In this document: piece by piece, positions 5,024 to 5,737 of the stretch
Layout of the letters: each line of letters opens with the position of its first letter
Position numbering within the stretch: the stretch's first letter is position 1
From: Gammaproteobacteria bacterium
GTDB taxonomy: Bacteria; Pseudomonadota; Gammaproteobacteria; Pseudomonadales; Pseudohongiellaceae
Direction of reading: 5' to 3'
NCBI GenBank assembly: GCA_003556835.1
Contig: PWQG01000163.1
Span: 1-5,737 of the forward strand
Length of the DNA stretch: 5,737 bases
Notes under the pieces: model-generated
The model's database searches: none
The model's input: the letters and a program-made list of their open reading frames with translations, nothing else
Told to the model about the DNA's origin: nothing
Program-made: the position numbers and the translations under genes

Positions 5024-5737
5024 TCAGGCAGAACGTTCCCGCGGTGGCTCGGTGAAACGGTAACGCTGCAACGGCAGCTCCCGAATGCGTTGGCCGGTAA
5101 GCGTATAAACTGCATTGCTTACCGCCGCGGCGATGGGTGGCGTCGCCGGTTCTCCCAGGCCACCCATGCTGACGCCCTCGGTCTCCAGCAGCAGCACATT
5201 GATCTCGGGTGAATCGGCCAGGCGCAGCATCTCGTAGTCGTTGAAGTTGCCTTGTGCCACCCGGCCCTGTTCAATACTGATTTCGCCGTACAGTGCGGCG
5301 GTCAGGCCGTAGATGATGCCGCTTTCGACCTGTGATGCTGCCGTGTCCGGGTGCACCACGCGGCCACAGTCGATGCTGCAATCGACACGTTCGACACGAA
5401 CCCGGCCTTCGTCATCCAGCGAAACTTCCGCCACCTGTGCCGTGATGCTGCCAAAGCTCTGCTGCAGGGCGATGCCACGGGCATGTCCTTCGGGCAGGGG
5501 CGTGCCCCAGCCCGAAGCATTTGCCACTTCTCGCAGCACACGTTGGTGGCGGGGTTTTTCATCCAGCAGATTCAGGCGGAACTGATAGGGATCCTGCCCG
5601 GCCCGCCAGGCCAGTTCGTCCATGAAAGACTCCAGGAAGAAGGAGTGCTGTGAATGGGCCACACTGCGCCAAGCGCCAAATGGCACATGAGTCGGGCTTT
5701 CCACATATTCAATCTGCTGGTTGGCAATGGCGTAGGG
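5024..5737 (-). CDS. IorB-like molybdopterin-binding subunit of a xanthine dehydrogenase-family oxidoreductase, C-terminal 237 residues (5' end outside window)
   Basis: The frame is open to the window edge, so this is the C-terminal part of a protein that in this family is usually 700-750 aa. The fragment starts PYAIANQQIEYVES. It shows VPFGAWRSVAHSQHSFFLES and DELAWRAGQDPYQFRL, GIALQQSFGS, the substrate-channel block VDCSIDCGRVVHPDTAASQ, and GLTAALYGEI. The active-site motif GGLGEPATPPIAAAV (fragment 192-206) contains the invariant glutamate of molybdenum hydroxylases (E196 of the fragment) that activates the metal-bound hydroxide. The order of motifs is that of isoquinoline 1-oxidoreductase beta subunits (IorB) rather than of true xanthine dehydrogenase XdhB. 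Family members hydroxylate N-heterocycles or aldehydes with a [2Fe-2S] partner (IorA) that would be encoded off-window; many are exported with cytochrome c partners. Substrate cannot be predicted. It converges on the copper oxidoreductase gene, sharing the terminator at 4956-4994. Confidence 0.92.
   Translation of the reverse strand, partial: PYAIANQQIEYVESPTHVPFGAWRSVAHSQHSFFLESFMDELAWRAGQDPYQFRLNLLDEKPRHQRVLREVANASGWGTPLPEGHARGIALQQSFGSITAQVAEVSLDDEGRVRVERVDCSIDCGRVVHPDTAASQVESGIIYGLTAALYGEISIEQGRVAQGNFNDYEMLRLADSPEINVLLLETEGVSMGGLGEPATPPIAAAVSNAVYTLTGQRIRELPLQRYRFTEPPRERSA

Noticed and set aside
5012..5212. Short rightward open frames opposite the molybdenum hydroxylase gene
   Set aside because: They are antisense shadows of a frame containing the conserved GEPATPP and other family motifs.

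Overview
The window looks like part of the chromosome of a GC-rich gammaproteobacterium, plausibly free-living or marine. This rests on the proteins: an OxyR-family regulator with both redox cysteines, and secreted copper/heme and molybdenum oxidoreductases. Codon use is uniform and I see no sign of mobile elements, tRNA/rRNA or CRISPR. The organism call is an inference and could be wrong below class level.

Layout, left to right. (1) 1-185, + strand: the C-terminal 60 residues of a ClpP-type peptidase. (2) 230-622, - strand: a small exported protein of unknown function, convergent with clpP; a GC-rich hairpin lies in the gap. (3) 623-869: the most intriguing non-coding stretch. It holds a strong intrinsic terminator that works only for leftward transcription, an AT-rich control region with four ATTGAT/ATCAAT half-sites, and a 19-codon rightward mini-ORF with a good ribosome binding site. 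Leftward transcription from the control region would give a terminated RNA of about 130-140 nt divergent from the OxyR gene, the same arrangement as oxyS-oxyR in Escherichia coli. (4) 870-1784, +: OxyR-type LysR regulator. (5) 1869-2861, +: secreted alpha/beta hydrolase. (6) 2960-4936, +: a large exported protein with a thioredoxin-like domain, a c-type heme site, a PHM-like type II copper monooxygenase domain and C-terminal EF-hands. (7) 4956-4994: strong bidirectional terminator. (8) 5024-5737, -: C-terminal part of an IorB-like molybdenum hydroxylase large subunit that continues beyond the window.

How the genes may work together: the peroxide-type regulator is followed on the same strand by two exported proteins, a serine hydrolase and a copper/heme oxidoreductase. 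No convincing terminator separates oxyR from the hydrolase gene, and only a weak hairpin separates hydrolase from monooxygenase, so partial co-transcription is possible. A periplasmic oxidation-hydrolysis route under redox control is a reasonable hypothesis, but no substrate can be read from the sequence. The IorB-like gene converges on this cluster and need not belong to it.
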